Positions 32,019-41,300 of a stretch of DNA of 48,766 nt are shown here, piece by piece. The notes under the pieces are model-generated. The model was not told the DNA's origin, made no database searches, and worked only from the letters and a program-made list of their open reading frames with translations. Position 1 is the first letter of the stretch; every line of letters starts with the position of its first letter. This DNA comes from Treponema sp. GTDB lineage: Bacteria; Spirochaetota; Spirochaetia; Treponematales; Treponemataceae. Location of the stretch: NCBI GenBank assembly GCA_017549025.1, contig JAFYWB010000051.1:1-48766 (forward strand). The letters run 5' to 3'. The position numbers and the translations under genes were made by a program.

Positions 32019-34433
32019 TTATTCCTTTTCTCCATATTTTTCCCAAATCCGTTCAATTCCATAGGCTGGAATCTCATTATTTTTATATTTTTCCGATAAA
32101 TAATTACGTAATTTTTCTCCTGTAAGTCCGTTACTTTCAATTTCATCATAAATTTTTTTTAAGGAATCTTCACATGATGAACTAGTTTTTATTCTAGATT
32201 CATATTCTTTTAGTGAATTATCAGCCATCATTAAATAATCGTTTTTTTTCAAAAACTCTTTCATTATTTTTGTCTCATTTTTTATTACATCTATTGGGGA
32301 ATTTTTCTTTAATTTCGAAAGTTTATTAGTGATTGAACAATAAAAATCTTTATACTTTTCGAGATTCTGAATTGGTTTATTTCCTATTGAATACCAATCT
32401 AATTCATGTGTGTCAATAAATCCTAATCGAGAAAATGCTCCTATATATTCTCTTAAAAATTTTGGATAGCATTCAGTACTATTTAAATTGCCTTTTATAT
32501 CAAGTTCATTAAACTTTGATATAATATGAAAATATACTTCACGAAAGCTGATATTACAAATATTCAAATTATGAATTAGAGAAGCTGTTATAGATTTTAT
32601 TTCTGCATATTCGAAATAAAAATCAATCAACTTAATCCAATAATTTGGATTTCTTTCATATACTCTAAATCCCTGAAAAACAGGAAAGAACGTATCAATT
32701 CCCCATAAAAAAATAGTTGAATTGTCCGGTTTCTCAAAATTTCCATAAAAAGCTCTTTCTGAAAAAACTTTATACATATTAACCTGTTTTTCAAAAGTAT
32801 CATTATCAAGAATTTTTTCAAACTCTCTTACTGCATTTTCTTTATCAGTTTTATCTGATTTTCCAAAATATAACATATTCCAAATTAATCTATCAATTTT
32901 ATCATTATGTTCTTCTATTTCTATTGAATCTGCTTCTTCGTTCAATAATGACTTAATTCTTTCATCTCCTTCACTTGAATCCTCATTTTTAATAAAAAAC
33001 TTATAGCCAAATAAATGGAAAATAGCAAGATAACTTAAATTATCACTATGAGGTGGAAACATTGATTGAAACAATTCGTTCTTTTTTCCATCTTCCGTTG
33101 TTTGAAATAAGGCTATTATCTCTGCAATATTTTTGTTTTCTTTTTCATATTCAAAGAATTTGCATTCTGCAAATCTTTCAATTGGAGATAACGATTTATA
33201 TATATGAGGAAGAAAATGTTTTATACTCAAAAAAGTAATAAGAATTTTTTTATTATTTTTGTATTCTTGTAATTCTAATAATTGATCTAGTTCATCTAAG
33301 AAAAAGACGACACTTCTAATAGTGAAGTAATAAGTTATAGCAAATTCAGATTCAATATTTATTAATTTTCTTAAATCAAAATCTAAATATTGTCTTTGAT
33401 AAATGAAAGAAATATCTTCTAAAAGAATATTTTTGTATAATTTTTCAGCCTTTCCACTTTCTAACAAAACTTTTAGAGTTCTTTCAAAGCCTATTGGAGT
33501 CAGATTAATATGAAATGGAATATATTTTTCCAAATACTTGGAATCAATCTTTAAGATTTCTATTAATTTATCAACATCGTATTGATAACACACCTTAAAC
33601 ATATTTGTTTTTGATGACAGTAATTCAACAATTGAAAATAATTTAAAAATTATATTTTGTTCATTTATTCGATCTATATCCTCGAAAGATACAACAACAG
33701 GCTTATCTAGTTTATTTACCCCGTCAATTATACTTTCATATAATTCAGTATAAGATTCATTCTTTGTTAAAAATTCTCCAAGACCATGAGGAATATTTTT
33801 TTCTATGTAATTGTTTGCTTTTGAAGAAGCTAATGAAAAAATTCTTTTTAGTTTAAATAGTGAATTCAATTCATTGACAAGTATTTTCTCAACAGTATCA
33901 ATTTGAAGTGTCATTAAAGAAATCGAAATATAGTAAAAATCCGTATTTTTACTTTTTAAATAATTACAAAGAAATGTTTTTCCATCTCCCCATAAAGCTT
34001 GCAAACCTACAATGGGGTATTTTCTTAAATATTCCAAAAGAAGTTTACAATCATCTTCTCTTTCACTGAAAAAGTTTTCAGCTTTGCTTTGATTTTTTCT
34101 TTTTCCAAGCAATAAAGCAAATATACTAATTATAAAAATTAAAATTAATAAAGAAAAATATCCTATGTAAATATAATCTATTACATCAAAACATATTCTA
34201 TATCCTTCAAGATACTTTTCTCCCAAGAATATTCCCAAATTAATAAGTAAAACAGAAAAAAAACAAATAAATACTTTTTGATTTTTTTTGATATCAAATA
34301 AAATTAATCCAGAAATAAAAATAGCAAAACAAACGGAGATGTATGGAATAAAATCAATATTCAGTGAGAAAAATGAAATTATTGAGAGAATAATTGTAAT
34401 TGTTATTACTTTTACCAAAGTATACCAATTCAT
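32019..34433 (-). CDS. Membrane-anchored KAP-family P-loop NTPase, Tmn-like defence candidate
   Basis: An 804-residue protein with four N-terminal hydrophobic helices (about 5-25, 30-47, 53-71 and 88-110), then a KAP-type P-loop domain. Walker A is LQALWGDGKTF (about 144-154) and Walker B VVVSFEDIDRI (about 246-256). The remaining ~500 residues are alpha-helical and unassigned. Membrane-linked KAP NTPases include the antiphage protein Tmn, so defence is likely; this is inference from architecture and location. The gene is far richer in A and T than mod and res, a sign of separate acquisition. The ATG shares one base with the mod stop (TGATG). Confidence 0.8.
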   Translation of the reverse strand: MNWYTLVKVITITIILSIISFFSLNIDFIPYISVCFAIFISGLILFDIKKNQKVFICFFSVLLINLGIFLGEKYLEGYRICFDVIDYIYIGYFSLLILIFIISIFALLLGKRKNQSKAENFFSEREDDCKLLLEYLRKYPIVGLQALWGDGKTFLCNYLKSKNTDFYYISISLMTLQIDTVEKILVNELNSLFKLKRIFSLASSKANNYIEKNIPHGLGEFLTKNESYTELYESIIDGVNKLDKPVVVSFEDIDRINEQNIIFKLFSIVELLSSKTNMFKVCYQYDVDKLIEILKIDSKYLEKYIPFHINLTPIGFERTLKVLLESGKAEKLYKNILLEDISFIYQRQYLDFDLRKLINIESEFAITYYFTIRSVVFFLDELDQLLELQEYKNNKKILITFLSIKHFLPHIYKSLSPIERFAECKFFEYEKENKNIAEIIALFQTTEDGKKNELFQSMFPPHSDNLSYLAIFHLFGYKFFIKNEDSSEGDERIKSLLNEEADSIEIEEHNDKIDRLIWNMLYFGKSDKTDKENAVREFEKILDNDTFEKQVNMYKVFSERAFYGNFEKPDNSTIFLWGIDTFFPVFQGFRVYERNPNYWIKLIDFYFEYAEIKSITASLIHNLNICNISFREVYFHIISKFNELDIKGNLNSTECYPKFLREYIGAFSRLGFIDTHELDWYSIGNKPIQNLEKYKDFYCSITNKLSKLKKNSPIDVIKNETKIMKEFLKKNDYLMMADNSLKEYESRIKTSSSCEDSLKKIYDEIESNGLTGEKLRNYLSEKYKNNEIPAYGIERIWEKYGEKE

Positions 34434-36421
34434 CAGATCACCTTTACGCTAGTTTCTGGGCTAATCATTTTGAATATCTCAAATACGTTGATCTTAGCAG
34501 GGCTGTCCGCAAAACTGCTGTCACGGAACACTGCACGGAGAGGTTGTCTCTTGGCAATGGTCTTAATAACACTATCAGGAATGTTTTCATCAAAGCAAGC
34601 AATCAAGTCGCCATCGTTGTAGGTATGCACAGTGCAACCTTCAATGGTCTCGGAAGTATAAGGCAGAGACAAAGGAAGACCCCATTCAAGCAAGCAACCA
34701 AACAGCAAATCGAGGTCAGTACGGTCTGCCTTAACATTGGATTCCAACATTGCAAGCATTCCCTGAGAATACTCATCAGCAGAGTAATAAACATCGGTCA
34801 TGTTGGTATCATCCAACTTAAACACACGGAAACCAATGTCTAGATTTTGTGTAAATAGAGGTTTGTCTTTTTGGATAATAGAAGCAGACCTTCTAATTCT
34901 TTCTTTACCAATGTCGCAGATTGTGCGGAAACCTTCTCTATACAAATCATCCTTTTCGCTTAATTCTTCTGGGTACTGTACCATAATGAATTTTAAGTTC
35001 AAATTATTTTCCAAAGAATGATTCATCACGGCATGGGCAGTGCTAGCACTTCCACTGAAAAAGTCCATTACAATATCATTCGGTTTCAAATTTGCAGTAA
35101 ACAGCAAATGTTGGAGCATTTTTATTGGCTTTTTACCACTGTTAAATGCAATACCACCTTCGTGTCTAATGTTTCCGAAATCGCCACTATAATCGTAGAA
35201 ATTCACAATAGGTCTAAACTTCAAGGATGTACCCTTTTTAATTTCTTCTATTCTTTCAAGGGGAACACCTGAATAAAACTTTCCTCTAATTGCATCGGGT
35301 TTTGTAGGACCAGTAACATATCTATATCCCAGACCGTCTTCTCCCATATTATGAATCTTATAAAGCACACCAAGTCCGTCCGTACCTTTTCTATCAATAA
35401 GGTATTTAGATAAGAATTCAGCAGCAGTACCACTTTGCTTCACAATACTGCCAGATGCCCAAGTCTCTTTTAATAAACCAACTCTACCTTCATCGTGTTT
35501 GGTGATTTTCCATTCGCCTGCTTTGAAGATAGTAACTGTTTTGTTGGCAATTTGAAGAGTTTCACCTTCGGTCAATTCTTCAAAAGACCAACAGAATTTT
35601 GAAAGGTCATAAGGCTCTGACGGTTTCTGTGGTACAAAACTGAAATGGTCTTTGCAGTAGATAAGAACATATTCCATTACAGGTTGGAAGTCACTGTCCT
35701 CATTTAGCGATTTATTTCCATATCTGACCTGAACATGGAATGTTTCCAAATGATTAGAAGCACCGAAGATTTCATCGCAAATCTTAGTTAGGCAAGTGAT
35801 TTCCTTTTCATCAATACTGATAAAAATCACACCGTCATCTGTTAACATATCTCTGGCAAGCATCAATCTGGAATACATCATTGAACACCAGAGAGAGTGA
35901 AATCTTGGGTTACTATTGGTGTTCTCTAAGAACAGTTTATTGCCTTCATCATCATAAAGACCGACTTCGTCTTCATACTCATCGGCATCCATATAAAAGT
36001 TATCTGGATACAAGAAACTATCATTACCTGTATTATACGGTGGGTCAATATAAATCATCTTGACCTTTCCGAGATAACTTTCCTGCAAAAGTTTCAGTAC
36101 ATCAAGGTTGTCACCCTCAATGTAAAGGTTTTCGGTGGTATCCCAGTTTACACTATCTGCCTTGCAAGGGCGAAGGGTCTTACGGATAGGTTTGTTGGCT
36201 TCCACAATGGCTGCCTTTTTGCCTACCCAAGTGAATTCGTATGCTTCGCTACCTTCAATCACATCAGCAGAAAGCATCTGCTTCAAAAGTTCAAAGTTGA
36301 TTGCTTTCTTAGGTTTGCCATTTTCATCAACGGTCTCGGTAATGCAGTTTGGGAACAATGCACCTATTTTTTCTATGTTTTGTGTCGTCATATCTAACGA
36401 CTCCATTCTCATTTTATCCAT
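34433..36421 (-). CDS. mod: Type III DNA methyltransferase (Mod)
   Basis: A 662-residue N6-adenine methyltransferase that both modifies host DNA and supplies target recognition for Res. Catalytic motif IV is DPPYNTG (DPPY 126-129), and motif I is DFFSGSAST in the C-terminal half, giving the beta-class order of Type III enzymes. The segment between the two would hold target recognition. The start MDKMRMESLD at 36421 has GGAGGAATTATA before it; ten codons upstream in frame are ignored. No simple-sequence repeat of the phasevarion kind is seen in mod itself. It lies after the nuclease gene and is coupled to the KAP gene downstream. Confidence 0.94.
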   Translation of the reverse strand: MDKMRMESLDMTTQNIEKIGALFPNCITETVDENGKPKKAINFELLKQMLSADVIEGSEAYEFTWVGKKAAIVEANKPIRKTLRPCKADSVNWDTTENLYIEGDNLDVLKLLQESYLGKVKMIYIDPPYNTGNDSFLYPDNFYMDADEYEDEVGLYDDEGNKLFLENTNSNPRFHSLWCSMMYSRLMLARDMLTDDGVIFISIDEKEITCLTKICDEIFGASNHLETFHVQVRYGNKSLNEDSDFQPVMEYVLIYCKDHFSFVPQKPSEPYDLSKFCWSFEELTEGETLQIANKTVTIFKAGEWKITKHDEGRVGLLKETWASGSIVKQSGTAAEFLSKYLIDRKGTDGLGVLYKIHNMGEDGLGYRYVTGPTKPDAIRGKFYSGVPLERIEEIKKGTSLKFRPIVNFYDYSGDFGNIRHEGGIAFNSGKKPIKMLQHLLFTANLKPNDIVMDFFSGSASTAHAVMNHSLENNLNLKFIMVQYPEELSEKDDLYREGFRTICDIGKERIRRSASIIQKDKPLFTQNLDIGFRVFKLDDTNMTDVYYSADEYSQGMLAMLESNVKADRTDLDLLFGCLLEWGLPLSLPYTSETIEGCTVHTYNDGDLIACFDENIPDSVIKTIAKRQPLRAVFRDSSFADSPAKINVFEIFKMISPETSVKVI

Positions 36422-36545
36422 TATAATTCCTCCTGTATAAATTTCAAACAATCAGATTTACTCAACCCTAACGCTCCCCACCGTCAACTCATTTTTTTTA
36501 TTTTAAAACTAAATTTCATTTTGTTTCCCTAAATAATTCCTAATT

Positions 36546-36563
36546 GTGAACACATGCGTTCAC
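36546..36563. repeat. Inverted repeat between the YhcG gene and mod
   Basis: GTGAAC (36546-36551) and GTTCAC (36558-36563) flank ACATGC, whose inner CATG is itself palindromic. A T7 run follows on the plus strand only, where no gene runs in that direction. It is therefore not a terminator for the minus-strand island and may be an operator or transcript hairpin ahead of mod. Confidence 0.4.
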
Positions 36564-36573
36564 TTTTTTTCGT

Positions 36574-37575
36574 TTATTCCTCTGTACTTTCAAGCAAAGC
36601 CTTAATCCTAGATTGAAGTACATTTTTATCAGGCAAATGCAGCTTGTATTCTGCAACCATGGCAGGAGAAAGACTGCGACTTAAAGCGTATTCAACGACA
36701 TCATCGTCTTTGTCTCGGCACAAAAGTATGCCGATACTGGGATTTTCCTTTTCCTTTTTTACATCTCGATCTAATGCTTCAAGATAAAAGTTAAGCTGTC
36801 CCAAATGCTCTGGCTCAAACTTACCTGTTTTAAGTTCAAAAGCAACAAGGCACTGCAATTCTCGATGGTAAAAAAGCAAATCGATAAAGAAGTCTGAATT
36901 GCCGACTTGAACACGATATTCCTCATCGATGAATATAAAATCTTTTCCTAGTTCAAGAATAAACTGCTTCATATTACGAACAAGAGCCTTGCGTAAGTCT
37001 TTTTCATCATGCTTCGGAGGAAGCCCTAAAAACTCCAAAGTATAAGAATCTCTGAATACTTCCTGAGCATTTGGAACAAGTTTTTGCACAACGGGAGAAA
37101 CAATCAAACCATTCTGCTTAGAAGATTCATAAAGGCCAGAATCAATCTGTCGTTCTAGTTCGCGTTTTGTATATTTTTCTTCCAGAGTTTTTTTCAAATA
37201 AAAAGCTCTTTCTTCTCTGCTTTTTGTTCTGCTAAAAATTATAAGATTATTTGTCCAACTTAATTCCCTCACCAGTGGTGAGAGTTTTTCATCATCTTTG
37301 TATGTTTCATAAAACTGCTTCATTCTCCATAGGTTTTTGTCAGAAAAACCAGTCAATTCAGGCGTTTTTTTAGCAATATAATCCGCAAGCTCTTTTACAA
37401 CACCTTTTCCCCAATTTGCCTGTTCAACTTTTACGCTTATGTATTTACCAAGGTTGTAATATAAGTCGATAAGTTCATAATTTACAGAGGAATACGCTTT
37501 TATCTGAGATTGCTTTATCATTAAAACAATACTCTGAAATTCGTTATCTTTGGCAAATGATAGTGCTTTCTTCAT
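36574..37575 (-). CDS. DUF1016/YhcG-family PDDEXK nuclease
   Basis: A 333-residue YhcG (DUF1016) protein. The N-terminal helical half has INYELIDLYYNLGKYI-like family features (here VNYELIDLYYNLGKYISVKV) and WSKGVV-like WGKGVVKELADY. The C-terminal half is a PD-(D/E)xK nuclease core, GNSDFFIDLLFYHRELQC then VAFELKTGKFEPEHLGQL. These proteins are common cargo of restriction and other defence islands, and their exact role is not settled. The ATG lies one base after the stop of a 32-codon frame whose AAGGAAGG forms its ribosome-binding site, so it seems coupled to that relic. Confidence 0.9.
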   Translation of the reverse strand: MKKALSFAKDNEFQSIVLMIKQSQIKAYSSVNYELIDLYYNLGKYISVKVEQANWGKGVVKELADYIAKKTPELTGFSDKNLWRMKQFYETYKDDEKLSPLVRELSWTNNLIIFSRTKSREERAFYLKKTLEEKYTKRELERQIDSGLYESSKQNGLIVSPVVQKLVPNAQEVFRDSYTLEFLGLPPKHDEKDLRKALVRNMKQFILELGKDFIFIDEEYRVQVGNSDFFIDLLFYHRELQCLVAFELKTGKFEPEHLGQLNFYLEALDRDVKKEKENPSIGILLCRDKDDDVVEYALSRSLSPAMVAEYKLHLPDKNVLQSRIKALLESTEE

Positions 37576-37576
37576 G

Positions 37577-37675
37577 CTACAACACCTTCCTTACTTTATC
37601 TGCGAACTGTTGTCCTTCGAAACATTTAACAAGAGAATCAACTGCTTCTGTTTGGTATTTTTGTATTTTACCCAT
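37577..37675 (-). pseudogene. 32-codon relic resembling the N-terminus of a helicase/Res protein
   Basis: A short open frame (MGKIQKYQTEAVDSLVKC, then FEGQQFADKVRKVL and stop) fills the gap between the DUF4391 and YhcG genes. It resembles the start of SF2 helicases (YQ-x-EAV before motif I) and, loosely, the first residues of this island's own Res (KIQYKHQKFQADAAKAVV, then FAGQ). Motif I and everything beyond are missing. GGAGGGG lies 11 bases before its ATG. It is either a remnant of a lost helicase gene replaced by the nuclease, or a leader peptide whose role is to couple translation. Confidence 0.5.
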
Positions 37676-37680
37676 CGTCG

Positions 37681-38328
37681 TCAAAGCCCCTCCAATTCCT
37701 TCTTCAATTTCTTTAGTTCAGCATTCAGTTTCATCTGGACATTCAACTGTTTCTCTTTGCGAATCTTCGTTTGTAACACTTCAATCTGCTTTTTGAGATT
37801 CTTTACTTTTTCATCTCGCTCCACGGCATCCTGCAAGGATTCGTTCTCGTTTGCTTGCAAGGTGTCTCCTGCAATCTGATAAACAAAGTTCTCATAAACA
37901 GCATCTACATTCAGACCTTCCAGTTTCAGAGGAAGTTCGTCCGCAGTCATCCAGTCGGTGTGATAATACTGGTTTACCTTAAAAGCAGTGTTACCAGTGG
38001 ATGCTTCTTTGTAAGCAGTCCATGCCTGATACTTACCGTCATACTCCAACAGGAAAACGATGTGATACGGAATCTCTTTATCAATCTGACGAAGGACACC
38101 TTCATCCAGAAGATTGGTTTTGAGTTTAATCTCAAAGACCTCAATTTCCGTTACCGTGCTTCCTGCTGCCAGGTTGGTGGTAGAAGATGCGATTTTGTTT
38201 CGCCAGTAAATCACCTTTATCTGGTCAACAAAGCACTTCTTGATTGTGGGTGTTACATTCAAGTTCTCATAGAACTTTTCTTTGGGTATTCGTTTATTAA
38301 AATCAGTGGTCTTTGGTAGTCCGAGCAT
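37681..38328 (-). CDS. DUF4391 domain protein
   Basis: A 215-residue protein: a globular N-terminal part (IKVIYWRNKIASSTTNLAAG, then EIEVFEIKLK and PYHIVFLLEYDGKYQAWTAYK) and a C-terminal coiled coil (KNLKKQIEVLQTKIRKEKQL). The EVFEIKL segment with a strand-turn-strand is compatible with a restriction-endonuclease-like fold, but this is not secure. DUF4391 genes commonly sit beside SNF2-type helicases in restriction-like islands, exactly as here. I used the ATG at 38328, seven bases after AAGGTGG; a GTG six bases earlier is weaker. It starts 12 bases after the helicase gene. Confidence 0.8.
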   Translation of the reverse strand: MLGLPKTTDFNKRIPKEKFYENLNVTPTIKKCFVDQIKVIYWRNKIASSTTNLAAGSTVTEIEVFEIKLKTNLLDEGVLRQIDKEIPYHIVFLLEYDGKYQAWTAYKEASTGNTAFKVNQYYHTDWMTADELPLKLEGLNVDAVYENFVYQIAGDTLQANENESLQDAVERDEKVKNLKKQIEVLQTKIRKEKQLNVQMKLNAELKKLKKELEGL

Positions 38329-38340
38329 ATTCACACCACC

Positions 38341-41300
38341 TTACTTAACCACAAGGAAGCAGATAAGTTCAAAGTCATCAAGACCAGACACAGCAGACAT
38401 CAGTGCAGAAGTGCCACCTGCCTTGAACAGACTGTCAATATCGCTTTCTTCCTTGGTATCAATAATGGATGTGATTGCATCAGACAGCAGAGAGGACATA
38501 TCGGACATATCTCTGCCATCCTTGGTCTCTTCGTTGAACTTCTGATACACTGCCTTGATTGGCTCGCTCTTTCCTCGGCAAGAGAGTCGCATTGTATCAA
38601 GCAGTTTTTTCGGATTCAAATAGTCGCAGATGATTTCACCGTCAACACCGATATACACCATATAGAACGGATGAATTCGGTTCAGGTTATCAATGTTGAC
38701 TCCGTTATTACGGTTCTTCAAAACAAAGATAACACCTTCGGGAAGTTCGTCATTAGCAGGTACTACTGCATGGAGACCACAGGGTTTTTTCTTCAAGTCT
38801 TCGTAACTCTTGATGTATTCAAGAAGGTCAAGTCGGAATTCATTCAGACCCAAGTCCATAATGGAAATTCCACCAGACATTTCTTCAATATCAACCACTT
38901 CATCCTGTAATTTTTTAAGTTGCTGTTTTCTGTATTCAAGGTCACCCTTTTCCTCTGGATTGATAAGGTCATCGTCACCAGTGGAAGTCATAACAGAAAT
39001 CTTCATTCGAGTCTCAACTCGTGCTTTCAGATTGATGTATTCATCCAAATCCATATCTGGCCAGAAGTTTACCAACTGGATGCAGGAGTTCTTACTACCA
39101 ATACGGTCTACACGACCAAATCTCTGAATGATGCGAACTGGGTTCCAGTGAATGTCATAGTTCACAAGGTAGTCGCAGTCCTGCAAGTTTTGCCCTTCGG
39201 AGATACAGTCTGTGGCAATCAGAATATCAATTTCCTGCTTACTTTCTGGCATCAGGATGTCTCTGCCCTTGGATACAGGAGAGAAACAAGTAAGGATATT
39301 GTTCAGTGTGCCCTTAAGTCCCTTGATTGTAGACTTACCTTCAACACTACCAGTAATAAGAGCAGTGTCCAGACCGTATTTCTTCTTCACAAAGGTGCTG
39401 ACATTCTCAAACAGATAGTCTGCCGTGTCGGAAAATGCAGAGAACACAAGAACCTTCTTATTGCCCTCGTTGATAGGATTCTCAATCTTATCGGACAGCA
39501 ACTGCAACAGAGTTTGCAGTTTAGTATCGTGTTCAGGAGTGATGTCAGAAACCATCATGGTAACGAGACCAAGAACCTCGGCATCTTTGCCAAGGGCATC
39601 TCGCCAACTTACGTAGTCCATATCAGCAAGGTCAATCTTGACCTTCTTGCCCACGGAGAAGAAGTCTGTGTTCTGGTCATCAACATCCCAATCGGTGTCA
39701 GCACTTGCTTCATACATATCAAAGTCAGCGACACCGTATTTTTCAAATTTATCAATGGCTGCGATTGTTTTTTCAATCAGGTCTTTAATTCTGCCCAGCG
39801 TGAGATTGAAGGAGTAAACAGAACTCTCCAATCGTTTCAGAAGGTTCACACTCATAAGTCTGCGGATTCCTTCTTCACGACCTCTCTGGGTCAGACTTGT
39901 ACCTTTATCTTTTAACAGTGCCTGATACTTTGCAATCTTACTTGGGAAGATGTATGCAGACGGAGTGTAAATTTCCAGTCCGAGCATCATCAACTCTTCG
40001 TAAATTTCGTTGTAGTTGATAGCACCTGTTAAGTCAGTCAGTTTAGGTCTCAAAGAGATAGGCTTCAATCTCTCAGGGAACTTGCCGACCTGCTCAGTAT
40101 CATAATACTTCTCAATGTGCTTTCTGGAACGAGCAATGGTTACGCTGTCTAGCACTTCAAAGAAGTCAAAGTCAAGTGTGCGGAGCAGGTTGTCAGTTGT
40201 TCTTTGACTGACATCCATTTTGCTCCAAGCATTGAATGCTCTCTGTGCCTGACGGAAGATTTCATCAATGCTCTTTGTTGTGTTGAGTTTGTTATCAATG
40301 TCGCCAGAGTTTTCCTCATAGGCGATTGCCAACTGGTTTCTCAAATCATAGAAACGGTTGTTTACAGGAGTTGCAGACAGCATCAGAACCTTGGTCTTAA
40401 CACCTGCTTTGATAACTTTGTTCATCAGTTTGAGGTAACGGTTTTCCTTCTTGTCATCACCAGAAATCTCGCCACCATTACGGAAGTTGTGAGATTCATC
40501 AATAACAACGAGGTCATAGTTACCCCAGTTCAATCTATCTAAATCAAGACCGTTAGATGTACCCTGGTCTCTGGACAAGTCTGTATGGAACAGTACATCA
40601 TATCTGAGACGGTCGTTGGCGATAGGATTGTTGATGTAATTGTCTTTATATGTATTCCAGTTCGCTGCCAACTTCTTCGGACAGAGAACCAGAACATTCT
40701 TGTTTCGGTTTTCGTAATACTTCACGACTGCAAGGGCAGTAAAGGTTTTACCGAGACCAACACTGTCTGCCAGAATGCAACCGTTAAACTTTTCCAATTT
40801 ATTGATGATAGCAAGGACTGCATCTCTCTGGAAGTCGTAAAGCATTCCCCAAATTTTACTGCTCTTGAATCCAGTCGCTTCGTTTGGAAGAACATCCTCA
40901 CAGATGTCTTCAAGGAACTCGTTAAACACATTGAACAGAGTGATAAAGTAAATCAGTTCAGGAGGATTATCATTATAAGCGGTGGCAATGTTTTCAATGA
41001 CCACTTCGGTAACATCCTGCAACTTGTCCTTATCAGACCAGATTGCTTCAAAGGTTTTGAGGTATTCCTTGGTCACAGGATTTTCAAGACGGTTCACAAT
41101 GTTATAAGCATTGTTTCCTCGCTCACAACCGATGTCAACGGTAGTAAAACCATTGAACGGCATATAGGTATAGTCATCTTCCTGCCCTTCAACGGTCATA
41201 AAACCACCCATATTCTCGCCAGTGGTATTGGACTTGAAAGTTGCCTTTCTGCGAATCCAATCAGCACATTCTTTGGCGATTGCCTTTTGGGTCATTTCAT

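Noticed and set aside
34433-36421. Phase-variable repeat in mod (phasevarion)
   Set aside because: No tandem short repeat was seen in the mod coding sequence; the only such repeat in the operon is in the AlbA_2 gene.
36546-36570. GTGAAC/GTTCAC hairpin with T7 as a terminator
   Set aside because: The T run follows the stem on the plus strand only, but all nearby genes run on the minus strand.
38920-39915. 331-codon frame antisense to the SNF2 helicase
   Set aside because: The helicase motifs on the opposite strand are decisive; the antisense frame has no domain features.
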